Source: Clostridiaceae bacterium (GTDB lineage Bacteria > Bacillota > Clostridia > Peptostreptococcales > Peptostreptococcaceae). Taken from it: a stretch of DNA of 42,411 nucleotides. The stretch covers positions 1 through 42,411 of the forward strand of contig CABIVQ010000028.1 in assembly GCA_902362365.1 (NCBI GenBank), read 5' to 3'. Both the position numbers and the translations under genes were made by a program. Below the pieces are notes generated by a model. It saw only the letters and a program-made list of their open reading frames with translations. It searched no databases and was not told where the DNA came from. Shown piece after piece: positions 42,333-42,411 of the stretch (positions within the stretch are counted from its first letter, which is position 1; each line of letters starts with the position of its first letter).

Positions 42333-42387
42333 ACCCTCATGATTTTAGAGCTAACGCTCAATTATTATGAGGGTTGAAATTTTTTCC
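42333..42387 (+). other. Nested hairpin after the truncated DUF362 gene
   Basis: ACCCTCAT (42333-42340) pairs with ATGAGGGT (42367-42374); inside it GAGC (42348-42351) pairs with GCTC (42356-42359) around TAAC. A run of six Ts follows. It could be a terminator. Subterminal hairpins of IS200/IS605-type elements also look like this, and the preceding gene is cut off nearby, but no transposase is visible before the window ends. Confidence 0.4.
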
Positions 42388-42411
42388 ATTTTATTTTTAG
42401 ACGCACTTACC

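Noticed and set aside
1..42411. CRISPR arrays, tRNA or rRNA genes, integrases, transposases
   Set aside because: No regularly spaced repeats, tRNA-like cloverleaf or recognisable recombinase was seen on either strand.
42287..42411. Group I or II intron start at the DUF362 break
   Set aside because: No typical 5' splice sequence (such as GTGYG for group II) is seen and too little sequence remains to judge.

Overview
The window is AT-rich, gene-dense DNA of a low-GC anaerobic Gram-positive, most likely a member of the Peptostreptococcaceae (Clostridioides / Paraclostridium / Romboutsia type). The evidence is A/T-ending codons, strong GGAGG ribosome-binding sites, frequent TTG starts, two rubredoxin-first ('reverse') rubrerythrins, an electron-bifurcating NfnAB pair, VanW and PrsA-type cell-surface proteins, and T-box control of a branched-chain amino acid operon. 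The species is an inference. There are no rRNA or tRNA genes, no CRISPR array and no recognisable transposase.

Layout. 1-1000: the tail of an unknown gene and the wreck of a GPH-family sugar transporter. 982-3709 (minus): OPT oligopeptide transporter, PqqD-like protein and a small membrane protein. 4122-8996: YczE-like membrane protein, a 34-codon ORF with a very good RBS, a BASS (bile acid:Na+ symporter family) protein lacking its sodium-site helix, a PucR-type regulator and an MFS carrier. 9269-9553: a lone BMC shell protein. 9735-12845: EamA exporter, a small basic protein, a cysteine desulfurase and a partner Fe-S protein. 13020-20192: two reverse rubrerythrins, each preceded by a sigma-B-like promoter. 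Between them lie a minus-strand MacAB-like ABC exporter (adaptor, ATPase, permease), a GNAT, a small helical protein and a plus-strand VanW protein. 20555-22859: nfnAB. 23020-31480: DUF898-like protein, two MATE pumps, an azoreductase-type flavoprotein, polysaccharide deacetylase, PrsA foldase, Nudix hydrolase and a CDF metal exporter. 31610-34698: opine-dehydrogenase-like protein, then the coupled YhdT-PanF pair. 34955-36243: YgjP-like metallopeptidase and an unusual Ser/Lys-rich protein. 36270-41507: an isoleucine T-box, then ilvM-like ACT protein, ilvD, ilvB and ilvC with a terminator. 41620-end: a DUF362 ferredoxin-like protein that breaks off after its first Fe-S motif, next to a nested hairpin.

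How the genes work together. The ilv block is a complete route from pyruvate/2-oxobutyrate to the 2-oxo acids of valine and isoleucine, controlled by uncharged tRNA-Ile. The rubrerythrins (O2 and peroxide reduction), NfnAB (NADPH supply), the flavoprotein, the desulfurase/Fe-S pair and several efflux pumps suggest a stress and redox neighbourhood. Most transcription units are short and closed by strong hairpins, many serving convergent genes.

The points most worth follow-up are the orphan BMC shell protein with a changed pore loop, the BASS protein missing its Na+-binding segment, the orphan PqqD-like protein beside an OPT transporter, the paired sigma-B-like promoters, and the palindrome covering the -10 of the ABC exporter operon.
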